From Pseudoneurospora amorphoporcata (Eukaryota > Ascomycota > Sordariomycetes > Sordariales > Sordariaceae), in contig MU859066.1 in the NCBI GenBank assembly GCA_033297205.1, forward strand, positions 310,001 to 374,000: a stretch of 64,000 bases of DNA, read 5' to 3'. Positions 12,234 to 23,897 of this stretch are shown in pieces. The position numbers and the translations under genes are program-made. The notes beneath the pieces are model-generated. The model saw only the letters and a list, made by a program, of their open reading frames with translations. It was not told the DNA's origin and ran no database searches. The stretch's first letter is position 1; each line of letters opens with the position of its first letter.

Positions 12234-14024
12234 ATTATAAATAAAAAAATTATTTAAGTAGACATGTAAATAATTGAGTTTAATTATTTAATTTTAATGA
12301 AATCCTCTTTCTAATAAATTTTTTAAAGAAACAAAGTTATAAACTATTTTTAGTATAAATTTAATGTTATTAGATTTAAAATTTATAGGGTAACCTTCAT
12401 TGTTATTTATAATTAAGTAGATTATTTTATACCCTTCGATTATAATAGATTTGTCTCTTACTTAAATATAGTTTCCTTTTGCCGCTTTTATAAGGCTTTT
12501 AAACTAGCTAGCCCTATTGAAAATATAAATTATTGTATTTAAATCAAAAATTGCTAAGTTTTTAATAGATATTTAGGCTCTTTATATTAAAGTTCTAATA
12601 TTAAGAAATTCGCTTCATAACTAATATTATTAATACACTGACTTTTTAATTAAGTGCCGCTAATATTTTTATCAAGGGTAGGTTTTGCAGTTCCTTATTT
12701 TTTATTAAGAGCCTTTCTTTGAATATTCTTTATTTACTAAGTGAATTTATAATCCTTCGAATAATTCTTATTAATACAGTTTTTTAAGAAAGGAGACTCC
12801 TGTTAATAATTAAATATATTAAATTTATTAATATATGAATAGTTTTCTAGATTATAGCTTATATATTTATAAATAGGGTAAACTTTTTTGCCTACTTTCT
12901 TTCCTAATTTTGGGAAGCGCTAAACAGTCTTTTATTATTTTATTCTTAGGAATTATTAAAATAGGCGTCCCTATTAATTTCTTCAGCGAAAGTCGTTCTA
13001 ATATTGAACGTGCCGCTTTTTAAGATTTAAAAGCGATTTTACTTTATAAAAACATATCAGTAATAATTTATTTAAATTCTTAAAACGTTTTTTAATATAT
13101 ATAAATTTTATTATTTAGGTTTATATAATATATAAATACTTGAGAAGTAAAAGGGAAATTGAATAGTCTATTTATAGTTTTAAAGAAATTGAATATCTAA
13201 TTTTCTCATTTAATATATTTGTTAATTTTTAAAAAAAATTTAATAGTTATCATCTATTTCTATTTAAATAATTAATTAAATTAATCATTAAGTAGGTAGT
13301 AATTAAAATTTTATTGAAATATTTAACCTTAGCGTCTTTTTAGACTTTTTTCTTATTATATTAAATTATTAAAATAGCTGATTTTAGGAAGTAAATTTAT
13401 TCGTAATATTTTATAACGCTTTTAATTATCTACTGCTTTAGAGTTAGGGTCTTTTTAAAGAATTTATTTTAATCTTTTATTTTACGATAGTAATTTATAA
13501 GAGTTAATTAGTAATTATAGTAGTCCTATTCTATAGTAAAGCTTAATCACTTGGCTATGAAGAAAACTAGCGGGCCGGCCAGAATTAGAATTGTAGCTGT
13601 AATTATAATTATTCTTAGGGAAACTATAGTACTTCAGGCTACAGAGAATTAGATATTAGTAGTTAGAGAATCTTCAGTAAATTTTAGGATAGTCTATTAG
13701 AATTAGTTGTCTATAATTTAGGCTAAGGCTGGCGGGATCTCCTTCTAGAAGTCGAAGAGTTCCGGTTTTACTAGCTTCGTAAATTAAATTTTCTAAATAC
13801 TTTCGTCGGTAATATATTATTATAAATCGAAATTTATTACCTTAGATTTAAAGCCCTTTTCTTAGAGGAGCTAATCTTTAATTTTAAATAAAATAATTTT
13901 GCCCGCTTTAGTAAAATTTTAGTTAAGAGATATTATTGTTATTTTTATTATTATTTTAGTATTTACTATGTACTATATCCTACCTAGTTTATTATAATCG
14001 ATAATAGCATATAAAACTCTTAAT

Positions 14025-14190
14025 TATAGAATATAAGTACATATAGAGGTAACTTGAAAATAGGAAGAAGATTGTATATTATATTAAGTACTGTGTACCT
14101 AGAAATCTCTCACAGAAAATCTGGTTAATACAATACATTATACTCGCTAAGTTATATAATTATCACCCCTGTAAACCCTCATTTCTGACA
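14025..14190 (-). repeat. Right (5') LTR of the copia-type element
   Basis: This is the second 166-bp LTR, equal in length to the left copy and better preserved at its outer end, which reads CTGACA followed by the target duplication AGACG at 14191-14195. Read on the minus strand it starts TGTCAG, a normal LTR start. The adjoining interior (about 13990-14024) should hold the primer-binding site, but mutation has made it unrecognisable. Confidence 0.9.
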
Positions 14191-14195
14191 AGACG

Positions 14196-17100
14196 TTGCT
14201 GAGGCTCCGATGGAGTCCATTTTGGACAAGAACCAGCTGCTTTTCCACATAAGGCACAGGGTTTAGGTACCTCGATCGGTAACTTTCCGATTATTGGCTC
14301 GCCCCATCGGCACTGCATTCAGGATTCATCTCTCGTCTCTCAATCGGGGTAGCTTTTTAGGCAAGACCGACAGCCGCGAGTTGAGAAGTAGAAGAAATGG
14401 GTCAGTTGCGGTCCCTATTATCCCATAACGTCGTCTTTGCTGTCTCCTACCTGCCATGTTGGCTCATGGTGGATTGGATATCGAGATCGGATTATCGACA
14501 TTTTTTTTATATATATATTTTGCACGACCGTGACGACCAACGTCAGTGCAATCCCGGGATTAACACTGTCACGTTACCAAATCGCTCGATCCCGAGCATC
14601 CATGGACCCATCCGTCTACCAAGCTTTGGCTTGCTGTGCTCCTCGTGATTTTCCCCTTGTGCCTATTCGTCTCAGCACCAACCGCCACTTTCCCATCCCT
14701 TTTACCATGCATAATGGCGATTCCCCCTACCGTTGGGCAACAACAAGGGATCAAGAGTCAAAATTCCAAGGATACTGCCTCCAAACTCAGGGGTAAACGT
14801 GTTCCGCAAAGCTTGATGCGGTTATGTAGGTCTGGTATGTAGGTCCCGGACAGGCCAGTGACTTTTGTGAGGTCTTGCGAGACACACACAAGCGGGAACA
14901 TCTGGTTGGCAGTTCCGGGCCCTGGGTTTGACTGCGTCTTTCCCTGCCTCTATCCGTCTCCGTTCATGTTCACCTACTTGTAACTGTGAGATTTCTGAAT
15001 CTGAGGGTAGGTAACCAAACATCTTGTCTTCCAAGCAACGGAACCCTGCATTGATAACATGTGTGGACTGGCCCCTCCATTATCAGGGGTCCTACGTGTG
15101 CTGTGCAGGAGGAGCTTGATGGTCACGCCAAGGTAGCAGGTGAAGCTTCCCAATCCTACTATCACTAGAGAGGTGTCAGCATGGAAAAGACGGAAATTGA
15201 CGATATTGATGAGATACCGTAATGTCAAGCGTGTCCGCTTTTGGCCTGTATGATAGCGGTGCACGTAGCCTCTACGAGTCTCGTGCTTAACTTTGGAGAC
15301 GGCCGAGCCTGCTGAGCTGCCGACTGCGTATCATCCACACCGATCAACGGTCACTAGGGACGCAAGGAGAAATAACGCTGAGATCCTTGCCCTGCCGCCG
15401 CTGACGTCATCCCCTCTTCTTTCCCAACCGTGGCCTTTTGCGTGAGCTGTAGTGTCGTTGTCTGCTGCTGTCGTGGGATGGGAGCGGAGGGGACGGAGCG
15501 CGACACGCTAGCCGCATGCTTCTTCGAGCCCCAAGTCGTCTTGACAGCCAGCGAGGTCTGGGATACCCTTGGCGACTCCAATAGGGGCTCTTGGACTATC
15601 TACATCCAAGGTAACTTATAATTTGATACATAATGTACCAGATGGGCCCACCATGCTGAATGGGATTTCCCTCCGAAATTTCAAGCCGCCGCCGCCTAGT
15701 TTCGTTGGAAGCTATCCCTGCACGCGTGAAGCATCCATTGGCACCTACTGCGTATAGTAAACAAGTTGTTGTCGAGGAGATACTGACTCGGTTTGGAAAT
15801 GTCGATGATGATCATCCAACACCCTGTCAACCATGGCCGTCTAGGCGGTGCCATGTCAGTTGTGAACTGGGAGGAGGGTACGGAGGTGATCCGGATTCCA
15901 GCAAAAAAGAGATACCGACTCGCATCCCTTTAGCCGTGAAAATGTATCCTTTTTGCCAAGGCCGTCTTTTGTCTAATCGGTTGGCGTTATTTTTATTCAC
16001 AGATACTTCTTGGCCACGCAGACACCTGTGTCTGGCTAGGTAGTTTTTGCGCGCGCTTGGCGAAATTTTGGAAGGTACCAAAGTACTGGAAGTAGAGGGG
16101 TGGTCTTGGCGAAACCAAAGGATACATTTTCACGGCTAAAGACATCTCTGGTTTCCTGGCGATACCCAAAGCCGCAAGCCAGGAGCCAATCAATCGGCAT
16201 CCCACGGGAGATCATACTTCCCCCGGGCGCCGGGCTCCCGTGCGTGCGTGTGTCTGCTGTCAGCCCGTTGTCTTATAGCGGACTGCATAGTATTCTGAGG
16301 TGCTACAGGCGGGTGGGCCTTGCACGGTCTCGTGTTCCTGATGTTCCTGATCTGCTCCTCCCCTAGACGCTCCCCACGATGATGTGCAAATCAAAGCCAC
16401 ACCTATCCGCGCCTCCGGAGCCGATCCAGTCAGTTGGCAATACATACCGGTGCCAGTGCGCAAAATGCGATTATTCCTTAGTCACGGAGCTGTCTTTTGC
16501 AACTCAACCAGGAAGGGTCTGATCTTTTTCTTCGATTTCGATCCCATCCCCAAAAGCCATCCAGCCCGAACAAGTTCCGTATCCCACCCACATCGGATGG
16601 GCTCCTCAACACCAACTCCAAGGACCCTGGAATGTGGGCGGAACATACGTGCTATCTGGGATATAGTACGTACCTGGCTGATATCCATATAGGGCTGCCG
16701 TGGGAGATGAAGAGGACCACGTCCACATACTACCGATTGCCGCGCCGGAGAGGACAAACGGTCGTGGGGAAGATGTAGCAAGAATTTCGTCATCGCTCCC
16801 AGTTCGTATATCCTGGGGCAACCTATAATTTTGCAGTACGAGACTAGGCTGAATAGGTCTCTAGGGCGGTGCATGCCGCCGGGATATCAGCCAGGGGTTG
16901 GAGAGGGGATAGGCGTAAGCGGGGTGCGCAGGCTTTTCCGAAGGTTGCCCACTGGCTGTTGTCAGAAACGGGAATCACAGCGTAATGATTATGTTTTTAA
17001 GAGCACTCAGTTACCGCGGGAAGACTCGCGCTCTGTCAGGGTACTTGGAGTTGACATGACCAATTACACAAAAAAAGATCAGGCAGCCATGGTTCCTTTT

Positions 17101-17700
17101 TTTTTCCTGCAAATTTCCAAACGCGGCCCGAGTGTGATGTCTGTATTTGCACAAAGCCCTGCAAAATAGCGCTGCTGCGTGTCATGTAAACATGCCTCCG
17201 TGCTACTTGGGACTGTACGTTTCCAGTCCCTTCCTACCGGGGAGTCATCATGCAAGATTTTACCTCCTAGCGTTGTGTTTTTTCGTCCAGGTCATCGACC
17301 GTCTCGCAAGCCAAGCTGCTGCTAGGAAAAGTGATGGTCGATGCGATGGACCGGCGATGCGATCCCTGGGCGATGGCCGGACAGTGCCAACTCTGCCCTG
17401 AACACGGTGCCCGGTTTAGCGGGATGCGCCCTCGTACTGTGCTGCCCATCAGCAGCGCTGGAACACTCAGTGGAGGGAGACAGGAGGTACCTGTCTGGTA
17501 CCTGCTGGAGTGCCTGACTTTTCACGGTCTCGGGAGCACACTGGAAGGTACCGTCGCTCGTAGCTGCCCACTTGGCAGGGATCTTCACGCCTGGCGGCTG
17601 CTCAACCTGCGGCCCCTCGCACCCCTCGCTGGCCGTCCGCCAAAGGAAACAATGGCACAATCTAGGAAACACACCCCTGCGCGATAGACTGCCAAGTGGG
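14196..17700. other. Gene-free interval right of the transposon island
   Basis: Normal GC content resumes sharply after the retroelement. The many open frames overlap on both strands and show no domain, so I call none. The only clear structure is the inverted repeat at 15928-16141. The last part grades into the pyrimidine-rich leader region of the C2H2 gene. Confidence 0.6.
15928..16141. repeat. Inverted repeat with 25-bp perfect arms
   Basis: Arms 15928-15952 and 16117-16141 are perfect reverse complements; the left one starts CTTTAGCCGTGAAAATG. They are separated by 164 bp. A partial match (GCCAAG) continues on the inner side. No target duplication is evident, so it may be a decayed MITE or a locally formed inverted duplication. 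Confidence 0.7.
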
Positions 17701-17863
17701 TTCCCAGGATGCAAGACGGATTGAGAATGGGGTTTGAGCGCGCCCGGTCACTTTCCCATGTCGGATGTCCCGCCAGCCCGCCTGAGCGACCGACCGAGCA
17801 GCTCATCGTGCCTCCCTTTATTAACTCCCGTTGTCCCCTGCCTTCCGTGCCTTCCTTTGCTTC

Positions 17864-18148
17864 ATGAAAAAGGGTTCATTATCCAGCCTCTCCTCCTCTT
17901 CGTTCCTGTCTTCACCTTCCGCTCGCTACCCAGTTACAAGAACCACTTATCCTCACCGTCCGTCTCGTCCGTCAACAGACGCCGACTTCTCCGCCCCATC
18001 ATCTCAGGAGTGTACAGATACCCATCCAGTCAACAACAGACGACAAACAGACATACAACATACAGACATCTCGGTCCTAGCTTTACCGACCCACTGCATC
18101 AAACATCCGGGCCATTACCAAGGAAACCATCTGTGGTCAAAGCTTTGA
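17864..18148 (+). other. Possible upstream ORF in the leader of the C2H2 gene
   Basis: An ATG at 17864 opens a 94-codon Ser/Pro/Thr-rich frame in the pyrimidine-rich stretch before the C2H2 coding sequence. It ends well before the main start at 18475. Whether it is transcribed is unknown, because the transcription start cannot be read from sequence. If it is, it could repress translation of the regulator. It has no recognisable domain. Confidence 0.2.
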
Positions 18149-18474
18149 GCTTTTTTGCCCAACATTCGGCAACCGACAGAGACGAGTTTTCAGCGCGGGT
18201 CTTTTTTATCTGAGCATTTAGCTTCATTGCACCGCCTTTCCGGTGAGCCTCACGGAAGCAAACCAACAAGGACCCAAATTTGCCAGGGCCATTTTCGAAG
18301 TTGTGTGCTGCGCCTGTTTACGGCTAGAGCACTATCCCTCCATCAGCTTATAACTGTTTGGTCTCCTGCGATCCATTCGGTTCTTTTCCGCCGAGTCGAC
18401 ATTATTGGGCCGTCTCCGCCCCATCTATATCCTCATCATCCGACTTTTGTTTGCACGCTACCAACACCACCATT

Positions 18475-19338
18475 ATGTTCGCCAGGGACGCCAATGGACA
18501 CACTGTCCAGCTCCTCAACGATGATGAGCCTCAAAAAGCCCCCCAGGTCCAGTATCAGCCGATGCCTTACCGCGCGCCATCCAGCTTTGGACAACCCTAT
18601 CATCCCGCCTTGACCAGGAGTATCTCGTCGTCACCAAACACCCCAGAGCTGCTTCGATCCGACTCCTATGACTCTCAAATGAGCAACGAGCCCATCTCTC
18701 CCATGACTCCCATCTATGACTATAGCCGGGGTTACCCTATCGATACTCGGCCCTATGAGGACTACTCGGACGCACACAGCTACATTGGTGCCAAGAGGCC
18801 GCGCACCATGAGCGACAGCAGATCCATGTCTTATGAGGATGATACCGCCAGCCCGGCCGCCACCGAAAGGACCGGCAAGAGGTATCCGTGCAGGTATCGG
18901 GACAGCCACGGCTGTGAGAAGACTTTCACCACATCTGGCCACGCCTCGAGGCATTCCAAGATCCACACTGCCGAAAAGGCGGTCCCTTGCTCCTTCCAAG
19001 GTTGTACCAAGAAGTTCACACGGGCCGACAACATGAAGCAGCATTTAGAAACACACTACAAGGACAAGTCGCGCTCATCTACCCGGCCATCTCTAGCTGG
19101 CGAGCGCAAGTCTTCTTCCTCCGGAAAGTCCTCCCGATCCAAGTCAACAACTTCAGTAACAACCGTCGCCAGTACTGCTAGCCCAGCCGCACTACCACTC
19201 ACACCTGGGGTTGGGGGTGCCTGGGACATGCGTGGACTCAACCTCCCTCTTCTGAGCCCCTCGATCGGCGTGCCAACACCGAGTAGCGGGCTGGACGCTT
19301 TGGCTATGGCAGTCGCCTGCCAAGAAGGATCTTCATAG
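18475..19338 (+). CDS. C2H2 zinc-finger transcription factor, MtfA-like
   Basis: This intronless gene encodes 287 aa. The start at 18475 is preferred over an in-frame ATG 39 codons upstream, because family-like sequence begins at MFARDANG. The N-terminus is Ser/Pro/Tyr-rich and probably disordered. Two adjacent fingers follow: the first with C139, C147, H160 and H164 (a wide C-x7-C spacing), the second with C172, C177, H190 and H194. A basic Ser-rich stretch and a hydrophobic Leu/Pro-rich tail close the protein. The finger block, with GHASRHSKIHTAEKAV and RADNMKQHLETHYKDKSRSS, closely resembles Aspergillus MtfA, a regulator of development and secondary metabolism. The C2H2 call is certain; orthology to MtfA is from memory. 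It should act in the nucleus. Confidence 0.9.
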   Translation: MFARDANGHTVQLLNDDEPQKAPQVQYQPMPYRAPSSFGQPYHPALTRSISSSPNTPELLRSDSYDSQMSNEPISPMTPIYDYSRGYPIDTRPYEDYSDAHSYIGAKRPRTMSDSRSMSYEDDTASPAATERTGKRYPCRYRDSHGCEKTFTTSGHASRHSKIHTAEKAVPCSFQGCTKKFTRADNMKQHLETHYKDKSRSSTRPSLAGERKSSSSGKSSRSKSTTSVTTVASTASPAALPLTPGVGGAWDMRGLNLPLLSPSIGVPTPSSGLDALAMAVACQEGSS

Positions 19339-20785
19339 TCGAATCTGCATCTTAATATGACCCTTTTCTTCTTTTAGCTCTGCGTCGGTGTTTCTCGGAG
19401 GATTGAGCATCGTGTGTCTCGCCACTGCCAGCTGACAGGCGTGTTTGATGTCACACATGACGTTTCCGCCGCGCGCTATACTTCTTGGACGCGGGTTCTC
19501 ACCTTTCCGTTGTCTTTGATCCGATGGGGGAATGGTACAAAACACCCCTCGTTCTATGCTCTTGTGTTGCCGAAGCATGCAATGTCATATTGGGGCCGGT
19601 ACCTGTCAAAAAGCTTTTCTTTCTGGGATTATACACTTATTATCTAGAGGTCACGTACACGCATGGGGGAGACCTTTTTTTTTCTTGCATTCAATCATCA
19701 ACATGAACTGGGACTGGGAAACACGGGAAACGGTCAGGGGCATATCTGTTTAGGGTACGGCGCAAACTGGGGCAATTTGTCTTCTTTTTCTTGTCATCTA
19801 TCCGAAGACGGACTGGTCGGGATAGTGGCCGTGGTGTATGGAGTGAGTGGCTTGGTGTTTTTACCGTTCAAGTTCTTGATCCATTTTAGGGGTTACAATT
19901 GGCAATGATATCCACTTCTTGGTGACACAATACACACGGCCGTCTTATATACTGCAAAGGCCGATATCAAACTTGACGAATTGTCCACACACACACTGCT
20001 TCTTCTGTCATGGCATCGTGGATAGATGCTGGTATACAAACATCCGATGAGACTTCTGGCTACAGGGGACATTTTCAAAGAGCGTAGCACTGTAGCACAC
20101 AGACAGCGGGAAAAAAAAAAAAAAAAAAAAAAAAAGCGATCATAGCCAAATGACGTGGCCTTATTCATATTTTGATGAATCAACACATCGTGAACATGTC
20201 GTAGTAGCTTTTCCTTCACAACCACCTCGGGAAAACTGTTAGGAAACCAAACACTCTGAAATGATGTCTATCTAGGTCATAATCTATAGGAAATGACGCA
20301 GTAAGGATGTTAACGTAGAAATAAGCTGCCCTTCCACCCTTTTTGCGTATAAGGCGGGGACCGTGCATCAAGGTAGAAGGGGATGTGTCGTCGTTTTCCC
20401 GTCTGTTGCTCGTCAAGGGTCCTGCGCCCACATCACTAGTTGCACAGATGTATGAGGTAGGTACTTCCTCCGGACCGGAGCTGGTTTTTAGGTAAACATG
20501 CCTCGCAGAGAATAGGACGCAGGTACGTGGGAGGCGCGTTTCGTCTCGTTTTGTTTCGTCTGAACCGTTTTTTTTTTTTCAAGATGGATCTCGAGCACGT
20601 GCGGTTAATGCAATGTGCTTGCTTGCCTGCATGCTTGAGCTTGTCCAAACGAGCTGATGCCAAAAAAAAAACGAATCCCTCTCTTTCCAACCGCGTCACT
20701 GTTTGCCCTCGACTTGAACTTTGCTTCGTCGATATTCAACCTTTCTTCTCCCACCCACCAAAACCGCATGCACCACCGCCAGCCC
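19339..20785. other. Intergenic interval with a poly(A) run
   Basis: This stretch lies between the C2H2 gene and the 3' end of acetate kinase and must hold both 3' UTRs. The only feature is a 25-A homopolymer at 20111-20135. Short frames on both strands look like chance. Confidence 0.6.
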
Positions 20786-22182
20786 TCATCGCCAAAACTC
20801 ACCATCCTCCGCACACGCCCTCGCCATCTCAAACTGCTCATCAGTCTTGCACACCAAGACCTTATGCCCCCCCTTCTTAGTTTCTGGAGCAATCTCAATA
20901 ACAGCATGATCATCATCCAACTCCTGCCCCACCCTCGTCTCGTTCGCCTCCTTATCGACCGGTCCGAACCCGAGACAACTCACTTGCTCGACCACGGCCG
21001 CCCTTAGTCGATCGCTCTTCTCGCCGATGCCGCCGGCGAATACCAGCGCGTCGACTTGGCCGCCGAGAGAGACGTAGTAAGAGCCGATGAAACCGCAGAT
21101 GCGGTCGACGAAGAGGTCATAGGCTAGACGCATTTTGGCGACTTCTTCTCGTGATAAGTTTTGGGAAGAGGAGGAGGAGGGGTCCAAGGCGGCGGTGATG
21201 GTACCAAAGTTGGTGGTGCCTGTTAGAGCTTTCCAGCCGGATTCCTTATTGAGAATCTCTTCGGCGCGGGAGATGTGGAGTTCCTTTGTGGAAGCCGGGG
21301 AGAGCTTGCCTACGTCGGAGGCGTAGTGGAAGACGAGACTGAAGGGGGAAAGATGGGGGAGAGGTTAGTACGCATGTGGTATGGAGGGTGGAGAAAGGGA
21401 TAAACTAACCTAGGATCGACACTCCCGCTTCGCGTTGCGCCTGGAAGTCCAGCTAGGGGAGTCAATCCCATGCTGGTATCGAGGCTCTTTCCGCCCTTGA
21501 TGGCGCACGCACTCGCTCCGGATCCGAGATGGAGAGCAATGATGTTGACATCTTCGACCCTCTTCCTCAAAAAATCGGCAGTGGCGCGGGTGATGAAGGC
21601 ATAGCTGATGCCGTGGAAGCCGTACTTCCTCAGGTGATTGCTCCGCGCGATGTCCTGATTGATGGGGTAGGTCCGGATGTGCTCGGGGATGGTGTGGTGG
21701 AACTGGCTGTCAAAGCAGGCGATGTTGAGGGTGGTCTTGGGCAGGTCGCTCATACAGCGGTGGACGATGACGAGGGATGTGGAGTTGTGCAACGGCGCCA
21801 GGTCGTTGAGCTTCTCGAGATTGTGGTATGTCTCGTCTGAGATCAGTTTTGGACGGACAAAGTCGCCGCCGTGGACGATGCGGTGGCAGACGTATGCGAT
21901 GTCTTCCTTGCTGCTGATCTCGGGCACTCCGTTGTCGTCGATCAAGGTCTTGAGAAGGATGTCGAAGGCGTCGGCTTGGGTGGACACCTTTTGGTCTTTG
22001 ACTTCCTCGTCGTTGATCACCTTCTCGCCGTGCCGTGTGTATCGAAGGGTGGGAGGTGGTGCGGTCAGGCCGCTGATTTGGGCTTCGGCTAGCTGGATGG
22101 GTGCTTGGCCGAAGAGAGCGCTGTAGGCTGAGATCTTGACGGAGGAGGACCCGGCATTGACTGAGAGGACAATCTTCTTCAT
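20786..22182 (-). CDS. ack: Acetate kinase
   Basis: The protein (441 aa) interconverts acetate plus ATP with acetyl phosphate plus ADP. In filamentous fungi it partners phosphoketolase (acetyl-phosphate route). Two exons, 22182-21410 and 21338-20786, flank a 71-bp intron that starts GTTAGT and ends TTCAG and sits in a Ser codon. The start at 22182 gives MKKIVLSVNAGSSS, the normal family N-terminus with the NAGSSS phosphate-binding motif. Further landmarks are RIVHGG, FDSQFH, KYGFHG and HLGSGAS in exon 1, and FAGGIGEKS in exon 2. An upstream in-frame ATG would add 21 residues and is less likely. No mitochondrial presequence is evident, so a cytosolic enzyme is expected. Confidence 0.95.
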
Positions 22183-23897
22183 CTTGGCTGAGGTACTCTG
22201 GAGGCTGTTAAGCATGGGACGGTGAATATCTTCGGCGTCCTTCATGATGGGCTACTGGGATGATGCAGAACCTGCTGCCTTTTCTAGTTTCTAGGTTATT
22301 GATGAGGTCGTCGTCGTGGTGTCGCCAAGGAAGAAGAGGGACACGTGAGAATGGTGAGACGGGTTGAGAGACATGGTGACAATAGGATTAGCCGGTGAGC
22401 GAGAATGGCCTCTTATTTCAGCCTTTATCGAGAGCTGAAGAGCTCTAGCGGCGCCCCTTCCTTGTCTGTCGGACCACGACGACATGTCATAGTGCTTGGT
22501 TCGGAAGTCTAGATAGAGGAAGGATTGACGACCCGCTACACCAACGGCCCCGGCCCAGCAAGTCATGATGTTTGGCATCTCCATGCTTCTTCCCTGATTG
22601 GATAAAGGGCTCCTATAGGGGTTTGAAGAACCAGGGTTGGGTGTGGTGGGGTAGCAAAGTGGTCTGATAAGCTGACCGTCTTCAGTCTAAAGGTTGCATG
22701 ACGTCGACGGGCTTGGCCGAGCTAAGCGGGAGTTTTGGAGACTCGTGCGGAGTAAGTGGGTTTCCCATGCTGTTCCCCGCACCAAAATTCTGGTTGACAT
22801 CACCCAAATCAGGCGTTGGTGCTTTTGTTAGTGCAGCCCTACCCGCCTAGGCGGGTTCCTCTCATGCTCTATTTTAGTCTAGGTAGCTCCACCTAATCCC
22901 CAGGCTTTGACTTTTGATATGAGATACTTTTGCCTTTTTAAAGCTTATTTTCATGTTGTTGGGTGAGTCATGTGATAATTATTTTTTTTTCGTTTCCGTG
23001 GCTAAATTAACCCCTCGGTACACAGTCTATCAGGCCCAAAGCCACGAAGCCAACAAACTCAAGCACCGAACCAACAAACGTCTTTATCAGTCTCTCGTGC
23101 ACTCGCCTTAGACTAAACAGCGTTGGGACGCTCAAGGGGCACTTTCTATATGTATAGAACTCCGTCCTTTCTTGTCATGCCCCTTTACATAACCGTCAGA
23201 GTCTGTGTGGGTTGTTGTCCGGCGGGGCACTGACAGGTTGGGCTTGGACTGTCGACATCTACCATACTGTGTTGCACAACTTCAACTGACCATCTGGGGT
23301 CTGGAAGATGGGGCGTGGTAAGCTGTATTGGCTCATATGCCGTGATACAGTGTCGAATACTTTACCATCTAACAACACATTTAGAAGTTGAGGTTGTGCT
23401 GCTTGGCGCGGTCATAGATCAATACCACCACTGACCATCTGTTAGAGGAAGCCAGATTTAAATATGTTGTTCAGTACCTTGTCCAAGAAGAGATATCGAG
23501 AGTACGAGTTCCCTACGGAATTCCCTGACTCCGTTGCAGGAATACTTCAGGTTTGGAGTGCCTACTCGTCGGTGAATGGGCTGCAAACAAACCCTAACCC
23601 TAATACGGAGATACGACAGCCACTCTCCACTGATGTGTTTAAACCCTTCTGCAAGTGCGGACAGGCCGCCGCACGATCCAACTGGGCAAACCCCGTTCAA
23701 GCCCGTCCCACCGAAATGTCCGTCCGGGGGATAAGCAAGTTCGTTGCTTGACTTGATCGGGTGTCACTCTCACGGCTAGAATACTACGTACGTGCATCGC
23801 GCTACCAGACCACACCTCACCTCGCAATCGGCATGTCCATTGAAAGTCCAACCGAGTTGATTTACAAACTAGCAATCCCCTGCATGATTATTCCATC
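22183..23897. other. Intergenic interval between acetate kinase and the HTH gene
   Basis: This is the shared upstream region of two divergently transcribed genes. It contains a perfect 16-bp palindrome (22841-22856), a T-rich tract near 22981, and one short CCCTAA duplet near 23590. No credible gene is seen. Confidence 0.6.
22841..22856. promoter_or_regulatory. Perfect 16-bp palindrome, possible dimer binding site
   Basis: The sequence ACCCGCCTAGGCGGGT is a perfect palindrome with GC-rich half-sites, about 660 bp upstream of the acetate kinase start. CGG-type half-sites are typical of fungal Zn2Cys6 dimers, but the layout here is not a known consensus to me. Function is a guess. Confidence 0.3.

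Larger units (their letters stand above)
3842..14190 (-). mobile_element. RIP-degraded Ty1/copia-type LTR retrotransposon with nested insertions
   Basis: The element is bounded by two direct repeats of exactly 166 bp (3842-4007 and 14025-14190). It is flanked by a 5-bp target duplication, AGACG, at 3837-3841 and 14191-14195. The interior is extremely AT-rich and stop-filled, the pattern left by RIP. A reverse transcriptase remnant at 5880-6089 reads on the minus strand, so the 5' LTR is the right-hand copy. Subtracting the nested elements and their target duplications leaves roughly 5.9 kb, a normal size for a Ty1/copia element. The element cannot make protein. Gag, integrase and RNase H must have lain in the rest, but I could not identify them with confidence. 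Confidence 0.9.

Noticed and set aside
13720..13790. Gag-like reading (KLVKPELFDF) on the minus strand near the 5' LTR
   Set aside because: The position fits, but the match is too short and stop-interrupted to assign.
23585..23605. CCCTAA duplet, and a TTAGGG duplet near 54949-54962, as internal telomere repeats
   Set aside because: Two units each are too few to distinguish from chance.
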